Shown piece after piece: positions 35,885 to 48,322 of a stretch of DNA of 64,000 nucleotides. Every line of letters begins with the position of its first letter. The stretch's first letter is position 1. The stretch lies in NCBI GenBank assembly GCA_034336665.1, contig JAPFBE010000013.1:21369056-21433055 (forward strand), written 5' to 3'. Both the position numbers and the translations under genes were made by a program. The stretch comes from Luscinia megarhynchos. Lineage: Eukaryota > Chordata > Aves > Passeriformes > Turdidae. The notes beneath the pieces were generated by a model that worked only from the letters and a program-made list of their open reading frames with translations, was not told where the DNA came from and did no database searches.

Positions 35885-36330
35885 TTATTATCCACCAGTT
35901 TGTCCAGCCACTCTCCAAATGTTAACTATGGTCACTGCAGGTGTGGTAAGGAGTTCCCCAGTTCAATTGTGTGTTTGAAGAGAAGTACCTCCTTTGGGAT
36001 TTTTTTGAACCATCTACCTACCAGGTTTGGTGCTAGTAGTTTGGTCGCAAGGTTCTTGTTTCAGATAAGACAGGTCACAGTCAGTGTGTGTCTACCATCT
36101 TCATGCCATTTGCTCTACAGTCCTATCAGATGTCTCATTTCTAGGCTAAAGATGACTGAGTTATCCCTTATATGGAAGCTTTTCCATACAACCTCATTCC
36201 CTTTCTGAACCCTTTCCAGCTCTGTTATATCCCCTCCTGAGATGGGAAGGCCAGAGCAGCAGACAGTCTCTAACATGGGAACAAAATGTGGATTTCTACA
36301 ATAGACTGCAGATAGTCTGTACTTTCTGCT
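35885..36330 (-). mobile_element. Ancient CR1 (amniote L3-like), minus strand
   Basis: Read on plus, the order is 'gaagagaagtacctcctttg', 'tatggaagcttttccatac', 'ctgaaccctttccagctctg', 'ctcctgagatgggaaggcc' and 'aaatgtggatttctac'. This is the antisense of the reverse-transcriptase 3' region found in old amniote CR1 copies ('tcatatggaagctgttccatacccc', 'ctgaaccttttccag'). It is far more diverged than the CR1 copies at 34.5 and 38-39.7 kb, so it inserted much earlier. It is broken and inactive. Confidence 0.68.
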
Positions 36331-37964
36331 TGGTTCATCTCCTAGGAACTACTAGCATTTTCAACCACTGCAGACTGCCATTCTCTGTAGGAAAACTTTC
36401 AGAAGAAACATACACTAATGGATCAACTTTGGAAGGTAAGGGCCACGTGTAAACATTTGATGCATTGTGTTTGTTCACTGACTTTTGTCTTGAGTCCTGC
36501 TGTAAGGATCACTTGGCTGCAGCTGCTAGCTGATATGAAAAGCAGCTTGCAAATGAAGGCAATATGGTGATCTAGAAAAGTTAATAGGTACAAAAGGAGA
36601 TACAAAATTTGTGGATTTCCTAGAGGAAGTCTCAGGTACTGGTGGCCAGAAAGCACAGGGTCTTTAGACAATGCCAATGCATTCCACAATCTTGGCATCA
36701 GAGTTCCTCTTCCTATTTTAGCCCCATAAGACCAAAGCAAGATAATCAGTAGAAAGCACAAGCCTGCTGTTTTAATACATTTTTTGCATCACCATTGGAA
36801 CCCTTATTTTTCAGCCATTCCATGATGCCAGACAATTGGAGGACTTTTTTCTCTCTATGCTTTCTCAACAAGGTCTTTCATTCTTGGTTTCTCAAAGAGG
36901 GAGCAGGTGCAGTCCTGCTATCCACCTGAGCCACAGGGACACTGTCCAAAGGTGTTAATCCAAAAAAAGAGCATCAGAAATGTATCTTCAGAGGCCAGGC
37001 TCCATTGCCTGCAAGCTGGAGTTTTCGTTTTCTTGGAAAGATTGATCAGTGTAAGTGCAACTCAAAAGAGGCTTTGGTGCTGGCATTTAAATGTTAATCA
37101 ACCACATTTGATTAGAAGTTTAGAGGGACTGAACGTGTGTTTATGTCAGTGTTTGTGAGTGGAGCAGGTGGACAGTAAAATCTGGCCATATCAGATCAGG
37201 CAGCAAGGTGTGCTGTCTTGCTGCTGCACAGTAGAATTTCAGTGCCACAGCAAAGCAAAATAGTGCTTTCTAGACTTACACAGCACAGAGACAGCAGAGC
37301 CCTGTGGGACAGCTGAGAAACAATGCCTAACTGTGTGTTTGAGCTCTGGGGTTCTAGCCTGACTGCCTCCATGGCTGGTAGCAGGAGGGTCAAAGTTAGG
37401 ACAGGATGATATGCCTTGAAGCTCATGCCAGCACATGGTGAGTCTGCTGCAGTCACCCCCACTTGCACTGCTGGCTTCCACCTATCCCAGGGGCCTTGGA
37501 TGACATCAAGTGACTGACCTTTTAAGTAAAGAAAAAGAGTGGGATGCTTTCCTGCAGGCCCCCAGTATCATGGGCTGCAAGGGGATGTAATGCATGGCCA
37601 GCTCAGGTCCATGCTGCTTATCTGCAAAATGTGAACAAGGGGTCTCAGGCTATGTCAGAGGGCTTTTGGGAGTGCCTCAGAGACTGAGACAGTCAGCTAA
37701 GTATAGATGTGACCAGTGTTTCCTATCTCAGTACTCGGCAGGTAGTACCTAGAGCAGTTCTTTAAGGCTTTGTTTCTCCTAACTGAGATACAACCTGTAT
37801 AGCCAGCAACATGATAAAAGCCAATCCAGATTTAAAATGTCTGTAAGAGATTTGGAAATCAAGACTACAAAAGGTTATTTTCCTAGCTGTTATATTCCCT
37901 ACTGCTCCCTGAGACGTGATGCCTGACTGTTCTCCACTGTGTTTTGAAGCCACTGAGTAAATGG
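36331..37964. other. Non-coding stretch without recognised features
   Basis: No repeat or exon recognised. Frames of up to 112 codons have no domain signature. Confidence 0.4.
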
Positions 37965-37969
37965 GGCTG
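37965..37969. repeat. Target site duplication, left copy
   Basis: GGCTG, repeated at 39,900-39,904 beyond the other end of the split LTR. Confidence 0.75.
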
Positions 37970-38107
37970 TGTATCATGCAGCCACTCTCTCACTACCCAT
38001 TCCCCTGCAATGGGATGGGGACAAGAATCAGAAAAAAGTAAAACTCATGGGCTGAGATAAGAGCATTTTAATAATTGAAACAAAGTAAAATATAAACCTA
38101 CGACTAA

Positions 38108-38135
38108 TGATGAGGATGATAATAATAATAATAAC
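38108..38135. repeat. (ATA)n/(GAT)n triplet run inside the LTR
   Basis: gatgaggatgataataataa and following triplets. An ATT run at this place is a regular part of this LTR type, so it belongs to the element and is not an independent microsatellite. Confidence 0.7.
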
Positions 38136-38355
38136 AGTGAAAAGGAGAGAGAGGGGGAATAAAACCCAAAAGAAACAAGTGGAAGCACAATGCAGTTGCT
38201 CACCACTTGCTGACCAATGCCCAGGCTACCCCTGACCAGCCATCAGTCCCTTCTGGCCAACTCCCCCCAGTTTATATTCTGAGCATGATGTTGTATGGTG
38301 TGGAATATCCCTTTGGCCAGTTTGGATCATTTGTCCCAGCAATGCTTCCTCACAG

Positions 38356-39720
38356 AGTCCAGAATCACAGAATAACAGAATCACAAAATAGCAGAATCAC
38401 AGAATAACAGAATCAGGTTGGAAAAGACATTTGAAATCATTGAGTTCAACCTATGACCAACCACCACGTCAGCTAGACCCTTGCACTGAGAGACATATCC
38501 AGTCTCTCCTTAAACACCTCCAGGGACAGTGACTCCACCACTCTGGGCAGCCCATTGCAACATCTAACCACCTTTTCTGTGAAGAAGTTGTTCCTAATGT
38601 CCAGCCTAAACCTTCCCTGGCACAGCCTGTATTCTCTTATCCTGTCACTGGGAGAAGTTACCTGGGAGAAGAGGCCAGCCCCCACCTGGTTACACCCTCC
38701 TTTCAGAAAGTGTTAGAGGGTGATAAGGCCCCCGAGCCTCCTCTTCTTTAGCCTAAACACCCACAGTTCCCTCAACTACTCCTTGTAGGAAATGCACTCC
38801 AGACCCTTCACCAGCTCCACTGCCGTTCTCTGGACTAACTGGAGCAGCTCAAAGTCCTTCTTACAGTGAGGGGCCCAGAACTGGACACAGGATTCAAGGA
38901 GTGGCCTCAGCAGTGCCAAGTACAGGGGGACAATCACTGACCTTGGTGCTCCTGCTGCCCACACTGTTGCTGGCACAGGCCAGGATGCCACTGGCCTTCT
39001 TGGCCACCTGGGCACACACTGGACCTCATTCAGCAGCTGTTGACCAGCACCACCAGGTCCTTTTCCACCCATCAGTTTTCCAGCCACTCTGCCCCAAGCC
39101 CATGGGGCTGTTGTGCAAAATGCAGGACCTAGCACCTGGTTTTGTTGAACCTCATGCTGTTGTTCTTGTCCCGTTGATCCAGCCTGTCCAGCTCCCTCTG
39201 CAGAGCCTTCCTACCCTCCAGATCAACAGATCATCAGATCAACACTCACACCCAACTTGGTGTTGGTAGTGTCCCTGAATTTACTAGGAGTAGACCCAAT
39301 GCCTTCATCCAGATCATCAGTAAAGATACTGAACAGAACTGGGCCCAACACTGATCCCTACCTAGATACTGTTCCCTAAACATCTGGAGCACCACTAGTG
39401 ACCAGATGGCCAACTGGATGTGGCACCATTTCCCACTACTCTCTGGGCCTGGCCATCCAACCAGCTTTTAATTCAGTGAAGGGTACACCTGTCCAAGCCA
39501 TGGGTGCCAGCTTTTCCAGGAGAGTGCTGTGGGATGTGGTGTCAAAGGCTTTGATGAAATGCAGGTAGACTACACCCACAGCCTTTTGCTCATCAACCAG
39601 GCAGGTCACCTTATCACAAAAAGAGATCATGTTGGTCAAGCAGGACCTGCCTTCTAAGCCCATGCTGGCTGGGGCTGATCCTTTGGTTTTCCTGTACGTG
39701 CTCTGTGATCACATTTCAGA
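38356..39720 (-). mobile_element. CR1 LINE, 5'-truncated, inserted in the LTR
   Basis: Minus strand. The 3' end at 38,356-38,415 has about six octamers (attctgtt/attctgtg variants). The body encodes the C-terminal half of the CR1 reverse transcriptase, now broken by frameshifts and stops. Recognisable pieces are EHVQENQ...ISPSQHG (about 39,700), GRSCLTNMISF with YLHFIKAFDTTSHS (39,436-39,663), [23 protein letters not shown] (here 38,776-39,135) and the end ESLSLEVFKERLDMSLSA (38,473-38,685). The homology stops near 39,720, where LTR sequence resumes, so the copy is truncated at its 5' end as usual for CR1. The catalytic YxDD region cannot be seen intact. Confidence 0.9.
38473..39705 (-). pseudogene. 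Broken CR1 ORF2 (reverse transcriptase, C-terminal part)
   Basis: This is the coding remnant inside the CR1. Reading 39,705 down to 38,473, successive frames carry the reverse-transcriptase fingers/palm pieces, then the thumb-side LxxVQR region ([15 protein letters not shown]) and the C-terminal end. Frame changes between the pieces and stops (for example before NVITEHV) show that it is not translated as a whole. In the family, ORF2 encodes endonuclease plus reverse transcriptase; the endonuclease is absent here. Confidence 0.8.
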
Positions 39721-39899
39721 TTCTTGTGCACCTGCTTGCTGGCAGAGCATGGGAAACTGAAAAGTCCTTGACTTAGAGTTAGCACTGCTTAGCAACAACT
39801 GAAACATCCATGTGTTATTAACATTATTCTCATACCTAATCCAAATCACAGCACTGTACCAGCTACTAGGAAGAAAATTAACCAGACAAAACCAGGACA

Positions 39900-39904
39900 G
39901 GCTG
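39900..39904. repeat. Target site duplication, right copy
   Basis: GGCTG, identical to 37,965-37,969. Confidence 0.75.
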
Positions 39905-41539
39905 TAAGATGCATCTACTAAGTGTGCTCAGTATTAAGCTGGAGGTATGGGGCAAATTTTGTAGTTCCCAAATGCCTCTGCTGATCATGCCAGAGTGAAA
40001 GCTGAAGCAGAAACAGATGAATCAAAACAGCATTTTAGGAGGTGGAAATCTGAGGAAATAGGTACATGGTAGCTTGATCAAAGTGATAGAAAGAAGACAG
40101 ACACCCAGGAGAGGCAGAGAAGAAGGCAGAGTATAAATCCAGGGCCTCAGAGAGGGACTGTCAATTTGAAGAAAAACTCTGGAGTATGTATAAAAGAGGC
40201 CTTTTACTGGAACTTCCACTGACATCTGGAACAATGAATGTCTGAACCAAACAGAGATAAAAATCTCTAGAAAGAAAAGTATGCATCCTTCCCTCTACAG
40301 AGGTGCAAAAGCCCTCTTGGAAACCTGTGTTGAACTGTTGTTCTCCTATAACAGAATGGAAAAATTATCACTGGGAAAGGGCAAGGCTCTATTTCAGTAC
40401 TATATTTCCCAAAGAAAACGAGGGTGAAATATAACTGGATGTAATTTCACTGCCTTATGCAAGAAGTCAGACATATGCTCATGATTATTTTAATTGTAAA
40501 AGGGTGGCTGCCTTTCTTGTGTTGAGGAGAAAGGAAATTCCTCTTTCTCCTGATTGTTTGGAAGTCTGGGTCTATGTCAGTAAAGGTTCTTAGTATTTCC
40601 AAAAATTAAATTGAATGTGCTGTTTGGGCAGCTGGCTTGGCCACCCGAAAAGCTGGAGTGGTGACTGTGGTTGAAGGGGACACTCACGCTCCCAGGAAGT
40701 CTCTTCCAGGAACTTTAGCTGCCACTACAAAAGGCTCACATCTTAGATCTGGCTTCTCCTGAGATCAACCTTAAGCTAGCAACTGTCAGAGCACAGTATG
40801 GGGATCAAATCTGCAGGAAAACATCTTCCTAGTCAGGGAAAACCATTACACATTCATTTGTCATATTCTTAACATAATTGTAGCTGACTGCTGTAGAAGT
40901 GTGTGCTGGATACTATGCACATAGAGGGTTTGCTGCTGACAGCTCAAATCAAACCATCTTCCTTGTCTTTGATAACACCTGTAAGCAGCTCTGGAAGCTC
41001 TGGATATTATAATGATTGGTATTTTGTGTATACCCAATAAAGAAGGAAAACAAATTGCAGGATAATAAGGGTGAACAACACTTCCTTCATTACTTTCAAA
41101 ATAATGTGCAGTTTGTTCCATGGGATATTTCAGTGGGCATCAGGACCCAGAAGCCTCTGAGATTTCCTGAGCTTTTGTTCAGTCTGTAGCCTTGTGTTGA
41201 ACCAGAAAGATGGCCATGTTCAATTATTATCACTGAATGTCCCTAAAGTGTACAGGCTCACTTGAACTGAAACTCACAGAGAGACCTAGAGATACAAAAC
41301 TTTGCAGAACTAACAGATGCAACATGTTTTGCTCATACTTTTCACTGAACTGAAGAATGTTTTTGACACTCAAATACAGTGCCAGACCATGTTGCCCCAT
41401 TTCTTTCCAATATTCTATCTCTACCTGTTATGCAGCCTCGGGGAAGATTATCTCTATACCTTTTGTTTCGTAAAACATAAATTAAAATAATGGTTAACCA
41501 CATTGTGATGAGGTCCTGACTCTTCATCCATTAATGTTT
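39905..41539. other. Non-coding stretch without recognised features
   Basis: Nothing recognised beyond short chance frames. Confidence 0.4.
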
Positions 41540-41580
41540 TTAAAGTACTTTGTGATCCTGCATAGAAAGCATTAAAGGCA
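41540..41580 (+). repeat. Possible tail of an ancient SINE
   Basis: 'aaagtactttgtgatcctgc' + 'atagaaagcattaaa' resembles, from memory, the 'aaagcgctttgagatcctcggatgaaaggc' tail common in old reptile SINEs. It is short and diverged. Confidence 0.28.
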
Positions 41581-44500
41581 CCACTGTGGTTGTTTACATG
41601 CAGGTGAAAGAGTCTGTTTTAGCCAAGGTGGGAGGTGTAGGTGGAATAAGGCCAGATGCAGATGAAATGACTCAGACCTTTAGAACTGAAAAGTCATTTG
41701 TCTTCTGAGGTCAACTGATAAATACCTTGCCTGGGTCCTTATAAAGATCATCTCTCTGATAAAGAGAAGATTCATCAACTGGCCCTAAAATGAATATCTA
41801 TCCCACTAGGATATAGCACTCAGAAGCCCAGGATACCATCAAGACATCAGTGTGTCACAGGCAGGTGGCTGGATTTCATGAGGCTGTGCTGAGTTACAAG
41901 CATGCTCCCATCACAGTGTTTGAATCCTGCACACCAAAGAGCAGATGTAAGCAATGCAGGGATCTAACACAGAACAGCTTGGGTGACTTCAGAGTGACTG
42001 TGTGCTTCTGATGGGAAATAGTAGTATCAGGGCAGAGCAGGTGTGAGTCATCTCCCAGGAGAGAGAGGCAGGAAAAGGGAGATGGGGAGGGGAGGAGGAA
42101 AGCGAAACAGATTAGCTCATACAGATATATTCCCCTTGCCTGGGTGCCCCACCCTTTGTGCACCCCCCTCTCCCCACAGCACACATACAAAGCACGGAGA
42201 CTTGACTGTTGTGGCTCGACTCCAGAGCCCTGTCACACAGATCATTCGCTGCTTTGTTTTCTTGCCTTTCCCATCTCTGCCCCAAATTCAAGATCATTCA
42301 ATATGTGACTAGATAAAACTTGAGCAGTTCTTCAATAAGCATTTACTTTTTGCTGTGCATTAGTCCAGTTCAATACATCCCGTGGCGGGATGGGGATCTA
42401 GACAGCATTGGCTGAACGACTGCTGCATTTCTTGTACAGTCAGCTTTCACCACAGCCCCAGTGTGAGCCGAGTGCCTGGCTCTAACAACTAAAATATGCA
42501 AGGCCACGATCAGGGCAGGAGGTGCCTCGGGTTTATTAGCTGGGTATGACAGATGAGCAGTGCAGGAGGTGAATGGGTAGGAGGGAGAGTCTCTGTGTTA
42601 TCAAGGCAGGGGAAAGGACACCCCAGTGCAAAACGACTGATGTTGCAAATGTTTCTCACCACCACTAAGCCCACAAAGAGCTGGATGTGCTCTCTAACAG
42701 GCAAGAAGCACAGCTTGCAAATGAAAGCACAGTCCCACTCACCAGCCCTACATGTCCTTCTGAGGCTGTAGCACAAATAATTAGGGCAATGGAGAAAATA
42801 ATCTGTCCAGAAAAGGAATGGTACTCAAAATATTTGTTAGATTAAAACCTAAAACAGCAAAAGAGTTCCTGGGAGGAACAGATTAATAACAAACAAGGCA
42901 GCCAGAGATCCCCATGGATTTCCTGCTTTACCAAATGACCTCACCCCTGTGCAGTGTGCCAAATTCTGCCAGATTGTTACCAAATACAGAATCAGTGATC
43001 TTAAACTGCATTAAGAGATGACAAGTGTGCACCGAGAGTAACAATGGGGAAAAGAAGTAGGCTGACACTTTCTCATTCAAGTCCCAAAAATCCAGGGAAG
43101 GGAGATGAGTATTTCATTTAATTATGAGGAGATTCACAAAGTGTTCTGTTAAAGACAATAATGGAAAAGTGCCTAATAGTAAAGAAAGAGGCAATACAAA
43201 GTAGGCAGTGTATGAATAAATATGTAGAAGAGGTCAAACTAAATACACTGGAAAGCCTTAATCAGAGAAGATGCTTGTGTTAATGCACATACCCATAACA
43301 AATCCCAAAGGCTTTTATCCTGCTGTATCTTGACAACATTTTTCTCATCTGTAACACAAGTAGAAGATTTTATGTTTAAGTGCACGTTTGTGTGTATGTA
43401 TGGCAGGGAGTAAGAATTAATAAAAATGAGAAGCCTGGAGAAATCTGACTATTCTCCACAGTTCTGAGAGAGACTCTTTTTTCCTGCAAGCATTGAATGC
43501 ATTCCTTTCACACCATCTGAAATGATGGGGTGAAGCAATTTAGACAAAAATAAAGGGAATCAAACCACTGAGAAAGTCTTGTAATGCCACAGGTTTAGTC
43601 TTCCATAACTGACCAGGATGACTCATATCTGTAAGCACTGAAATCCTCCTGCATGTTGACACAACTCCAGTGTCCTGCTGTTCACTGTCCGTGTTCCAGT
43701 TGCCACAGAAAATGAAAGGACAACAGTTATTGTTGTGCTGCAGCTGTGTATTGTGATTGATTTATAGTTTCTCTTTTGGGGAGGAACACCAAGCTTGTGT
43801 GTTCTCAGGCATTTGCAACACATACATGCAATTCTTAATTATCTGAAGATGGTGAATTTTAGACCCCCACTTGCTGCTAATAAGCCATCATTAGGGAATA
43901 GCTGATATAAGCTGTTATAGAAGTAATATGAATGTTTCAAGGTGTAAGTAAGGTGAGGTTTTTAGGTAGGAAAGTCTCTTTTATTAGATGAACTGACATG
44001 TTTGAAGGGGAAAAATCCACAGCAGAAAAGCTTTTGGGAGTCCAAGACCTTCTCCAAGCTGAATGCTTTCCAGCAGAACCTGAAAGAGAGCTTTGCTGCC
44101 AATTGGAAATTCTGTTTTAGTAACAAGTTTACATTTGTTGAACAACAAAAAATATGTATCTTGTGCTGTTTTTCATGTCATGAAGCCCCAATATTTCAAA
44201 ACAAACATGACACCTGTCTGTCTGTCTTTCAACTGATATATTTTGTGGAGAGAGCAATCCTTTCTAACATGGAGAGCAGCGCTCTCTCTCTCTCATTTAC
44301 ATAAATACATCTTTTATTAACTGTCAGTACAGGACCAATTTATCATGTAAGACATAAGCAGCTGATAAGTAAACAAGTTGGATCCTTCACTGGCATAACT
44401 CAGCAGACCCACCTGGGTTTAGTGAGTCTCCATCAGTTTACACCATCTTGAGGTCTAACCCAGACGGGGGTAGGAACACAGGCCAAATCCCAACCAATTC

Positions 44501-47500
44501 TCCATTTAGTTTTCCCCAGTTGTAGGTGACAGACAGCAGAACAAAAGGGGGAGTGAGCTCGTGCATGTGACTGTGTACATTAACAATCTCTTTTATTAAG
44601 CCACTAATAAACATGGATACAAATGAAAGATAGGCACCTGGGCAGAAAGACAGATGACCATAGACTCTGCTCCTTTGACTTCCTCTCTCCTTGTCTGTGT
44701 TTGCTCGGGTGGCAGCCACATGGTTGCCTTTCAATAATTCAGGATCCGGTTTGCTTGCATGGCCAGCCCTGCTTGTCACAATTTTTCACCTGATCGCAAC
44801 TTCATCTCTCTGTAAATGAAGCAAGGCTTGTAAGGAGTTGCAATATCTTTTATTAGACTGGTTGATACTGTGGGTGGGAGAATGGAGAACAATACGAAGA
44901 GTTTGTGTGCCTGAAAGCTTTATCATTTTCTTAATTTTATCTACTGTTCTAAGAAAATATATTGCTTTCCACAACAGCTTGTCTTGCTGATTTCCTTAGA
45001 TTGTTGTGACCATCTTTTCTGTTACTTTAATGACTCTATATGAAATTTGTGTGGACCAAGAGCTGCATTCCTTCTAAGTGCACACCTGCACTGGCACCCA
45101 TTTTAATTACCTCTTATGCATACCACATTTCATAAGGCTAAGGGAACAAACAAGAATTATTAGCATTTGAGTAAAGGCAATTTAAATAATTGCTTGTCAC
45201 TTCAGGGTTCGAACCATCAACTGACCATTTATACATGAAGATGTAAATGCTAGAACTGTTAAAAAGTAAAGATCAGTAATAAAAATGAACTGAGTAGTAA
45301 AATAACTCAGTCTGAATTTCAAGCATATCTTCCTCGTGTAATATGCAATGCACCACTAATGGCCACTGTTCTTTACAGTTTGAAGTAGGAGAGCTTGCAC
45401 TAGGAAGCTCAATAGCTGCATCACTTTTAATGTTTTTGCTTAAAAAGTATTATCCTTTGTTTCCTCATATGCCACTCTTTAAATGAAGTTTTCAATTATT
45501 TCAATGAATCAGCAGAGTCAAGGTATTATTACTTTGCCAGTGTGGTTGTATAATTGGCATGGAAGTGAATACAATACATATAGAAGCTTCTGAAGAGTGA
45601 TCTGAAGTCACATACACACATAGGTACAAGCTACTACAGATCTTCTGGGTAGTATGACTCCCTTTGGGGATTGTAGATTGCTGCATAGAAGAGACTGAAA
45701 AGAGCCAAAACAAATATTAAAGATATTGTAAATGCCACAGTCACCTGTATTTAACTAGACAAAGGTCTCTTTCTCCTGTCACTTACCTCCATATTTTCTT
45801 TTCCTTTTTGCCTTACCTGGTCTAAGTGCTGTGCAGAAGGAAGTGATCCTGTTCCACCTCTGAGCACTTTCTCAGTACTATGCACTCACAAAGCAAGAGG
45901 CTGTGACTGTCCCTACAGAGATCAGTCCTCAGAGTTTAAGCTAATAATGTATTTTGAAATAACAAGGTTTGAGTTCGTTTCACTTGCCTTTAGGGTGCAA
46001 TTGCTTTGTGTTTCCAAGCTTTTATCTGCAACCATGAAGAACAGATGCTTTTCCAATTTTTTTATTTTTTTAAGAAAGCTGGGGGTCTCCTTTAATGTCT
46101 CAGTAGTTTAAGCAGTGTGAGGCAGCAGAGACAGCTCTGATTTCTGGAGTCTTGGCTCCCACTCCTTGCTTTACTCATTACACTGATGTTCAGCAGAAGT
46201 TAAGATGCCAGTAACAATTTACGTGTCTCTGCCATTAGAAACTCCAAGATATCTCCTAGGTTGTCCTTTAGGTCTGTTAAGATTTATTCGTTTGTTCCAA
46301 TCCCATCTCTTATTATGTATGACTATTTATACATATATTTAATCTGTTTTGCTCTCCTGTCTTGCCTTGGGTTATATTTTTTGCTTGGTGCTTTCCATTT
46401 TGATTGAGGTGGTGACTAGATGGACCTCATCTTCCTCTTGGTTCAAAGAACAATTCATTATTTGCTCATGTCTGGGGAATGAATGCCTCTGTATGATATG
46501 GTGGGAGACAGGGATAAACATGCCTCCTGGCTGATTGATAGTCTTATTAAAGATTGCAGTAGGTGAAATAATCCCCTGTAGCTTCAGACGGGTAAGTTCC
46601 CTTTCTCTTTTCCCTTCAGACTGGATTTAGGGCATGCTTGGGACTTGGCTTATGCTCTGTCCAATCTTAGAGAATAATTTAATTAACCTTTATTGAAAAC
46701 CATTAGCATTGATCAATGGTGGCGTCCTTTTTTTTTTTTTTACCGAGAAAGATGACCAAGGTGTTTATCCAGTAAAAACTCGCAAATGCAAGTTGAGTTT
46801 GATATTTTGTTCCTATCCTTGCTGATGTTCTAGAATAAGTTTAATCAACACACAAAGATTTTGAGCTTTTAGTTGTTGTCTGCAATATATGCAGGAGGAT
46901 GAAGAAACAGTGGTGGTAGCTTTATTCCCCAGTTGTGTATTCCTTTCCTGAGTTTTGCATTTTGCTTCCATATTGATCTTCTCTTAAGGGGTTTCTCTGC
47001 ACATTTTCCCACCCTATGGTCAATCACAGGTTGCATCTTTGGCACTGCCAATGCATTCAGCCTTGTCCTCTTCTTCCTTACAGACCTCTTACCCTCTCCC
47101 ACACCACCCTGGCTACAGGAGACAACCTTCTGGACTCTATCCCTCTCATTCCATAAATCCATTCTTGCTCATTCTTTTCAGACAACTCTCAGGGACGTTT
47201 CTCATTCAGTCCCCTCCCTGACTGAATGTCCTTTCTAAATTAATAATTAGAGAGCAAACAAAATGTGTATATAGCCTGCAAAGAGTTCAGCTATTGTAGG
47301 CTGCTGATCCAGAGCATGTGAAAATCAGTGTGGACCCCTCCCTTCTTGATCAGGGTTTGATGCTACATTCCTGATCCTTCCTATAAAATTAACTTCTTTT
47401 TTTTTTTTTTCTTTAATGCGCTGCTGCAATCCATATAATAAATTAGATTATAATCCCCTCATGGGCAGGGACCTGTCTTTTTGATATGCCTGTGCATTGT

Positions 47501-47604
47501 TGATCTCACAGTACATACACGTCTTTGCACATTCTCACCTCCTGCTTATATCCAGTGCACCAGGATACCAGAATGAAATGAAAATAGAAGTGGACAATAT
47601 TCTT
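41581..47604. other. Long non-coding stretch without recognised features
   Basis: About 6 kb with no exon, repeat family or CpG island recognised. A CT run lies at 44,281-44,293. A lone Pol III B-box-like gggttcgaacc occurs at 45,205-45,215 without a matching A box. Confidence 0.4.
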
Positions 47605-47645
47605 CTAATTATTAGCATGCAGATAAGCCACTTTAATTAAAGAAA
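47605..47645. promoter_or_regulatory. Homeodomain-type AT motif cluster, possible enhancer
   Basis: It contains TAATTATTAG, a TGCAGATAAG piece (GATA core) and the perfect 12-bp palindrome CTTTAATTAAAG (47,631-47,642) within 41 bp. Such clusters occur in developmental enhancers, but AT-rich DNA yields them by chance too. Confidence 0.25.
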
Positions 47646-47769
47646 TTATATATCCCTGTAAAAAAAGAAAGCTTCTCTGTCAGACTGCAGTCTTGTAATG
47701 GCTTTGTGTTTGTGCAATTAGGACCAAATCTTGAAGCTGCCGAAGCCAACAGTGGCCTTTAATGGGATT

Positions 47770-47840
47770 AAATCGTCATTTGTAGGGTGATGGGCTAGAT
47801 GATCTAAGGGGCCTTTTGTGTCTTGCATTTCTCTAATCTC
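47770..47840 (+). repeat. Ancient CR1 3' end
   Basis: 'gtgatgggctagatgatcta' + 'aggggccttttgtgtcttgc' + 'atttctctaatctctctc' follows the CR1 3' untranslated order 'ggactagatgacctnnnnaggtcccttccagccc..catttctatgatt'. No octamer tail survives. Confidence 0.5.
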
Positions 47841-48291
47841 TCTCAGGGTGAACGACATATAATGGAGAAGACAGCTTGTTTTGAATAAACTGCATTAAGT
47901 GTCCACATGTATTTCCTAATGTAGGTTAAAAAACCCCACCCCTCTGTCTCTGCTGGTGTGCGTGCCCCTCTTACAGAGCAGGTCCCTCCAGTGCTGCAGA
48001 CAGGGTAGAGCTCGTTGATACCCTGCAGGTTTCTCTGGGGTATGTATCTCTGTACTTCCTGAGGTCCTCTGGGAAAGCTGCCCAGCCAGTGCTAATCAAA
48101 TTGAACCACTGTCAAGACTTCCTGCAAAGCTTCGAGGAAACATTTCTGAATATTAGAGGTACAGAAGAGGAGAGTAGAGGTTGGGGGAGGGAAGCAGGAC
48201 AGTTTTAGAGCTTAAGTGGATTACATAGCTACATAACCCAGTTATGGGTCCGTGGACTCAAGTGAGCTGTTTTTTTCCCTCCTCTGGCAGT

Positions 48292-48322
48292 CTGCCTGTC
48301 AGATAGTTCCCCTGACAGGCAG
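48292..48322. repeat. Perfect 11-bp hairpin
   Basis: CTGCCTGTCAG, a 9-nt loop, then CTGACAGGCAG. Each arm holds TGACAG/CTGTCA, a MEIS/TGIF-type site, so two such sites face each other. Confidence 0.7.

Larger units (their letters stand above)
37970..39899 (-). mobile_element. Solo LTR, minus strand, split by a CR1 insertion
   Basis: On the minus strand the element starts TGTCCTGGTTTTG at 39,899 and ends GATACA at 37,970. The two LTR parts are 39,721-39,899 and 37,970-38,355, about 565 bp together, and a CR1 lies between them. From memory the order matches a common bird ERVL-like LTR: 'tcttcctagtagctggtac', 'gttgttgctaagcagtgct', 'gtcaaggacttttcag', 'aactggccaaagggatattc', a TATA box (TATAAA at plus 38,271-38,276), an ATT-triplet run (38,108-38,135) and ATTAAA (plus 38,067-38,072) as poly(A) signal. 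Exact GGCTG duplications flank it. No viral genes remain. Confidence 0.85.

Noticed and set aside
45205..45215. B-box-like gggttcgaacc suggesting a tRNA gene
   Set aside because: No A box, no acceptor or anticodon stem upstream at tRNA spacing.
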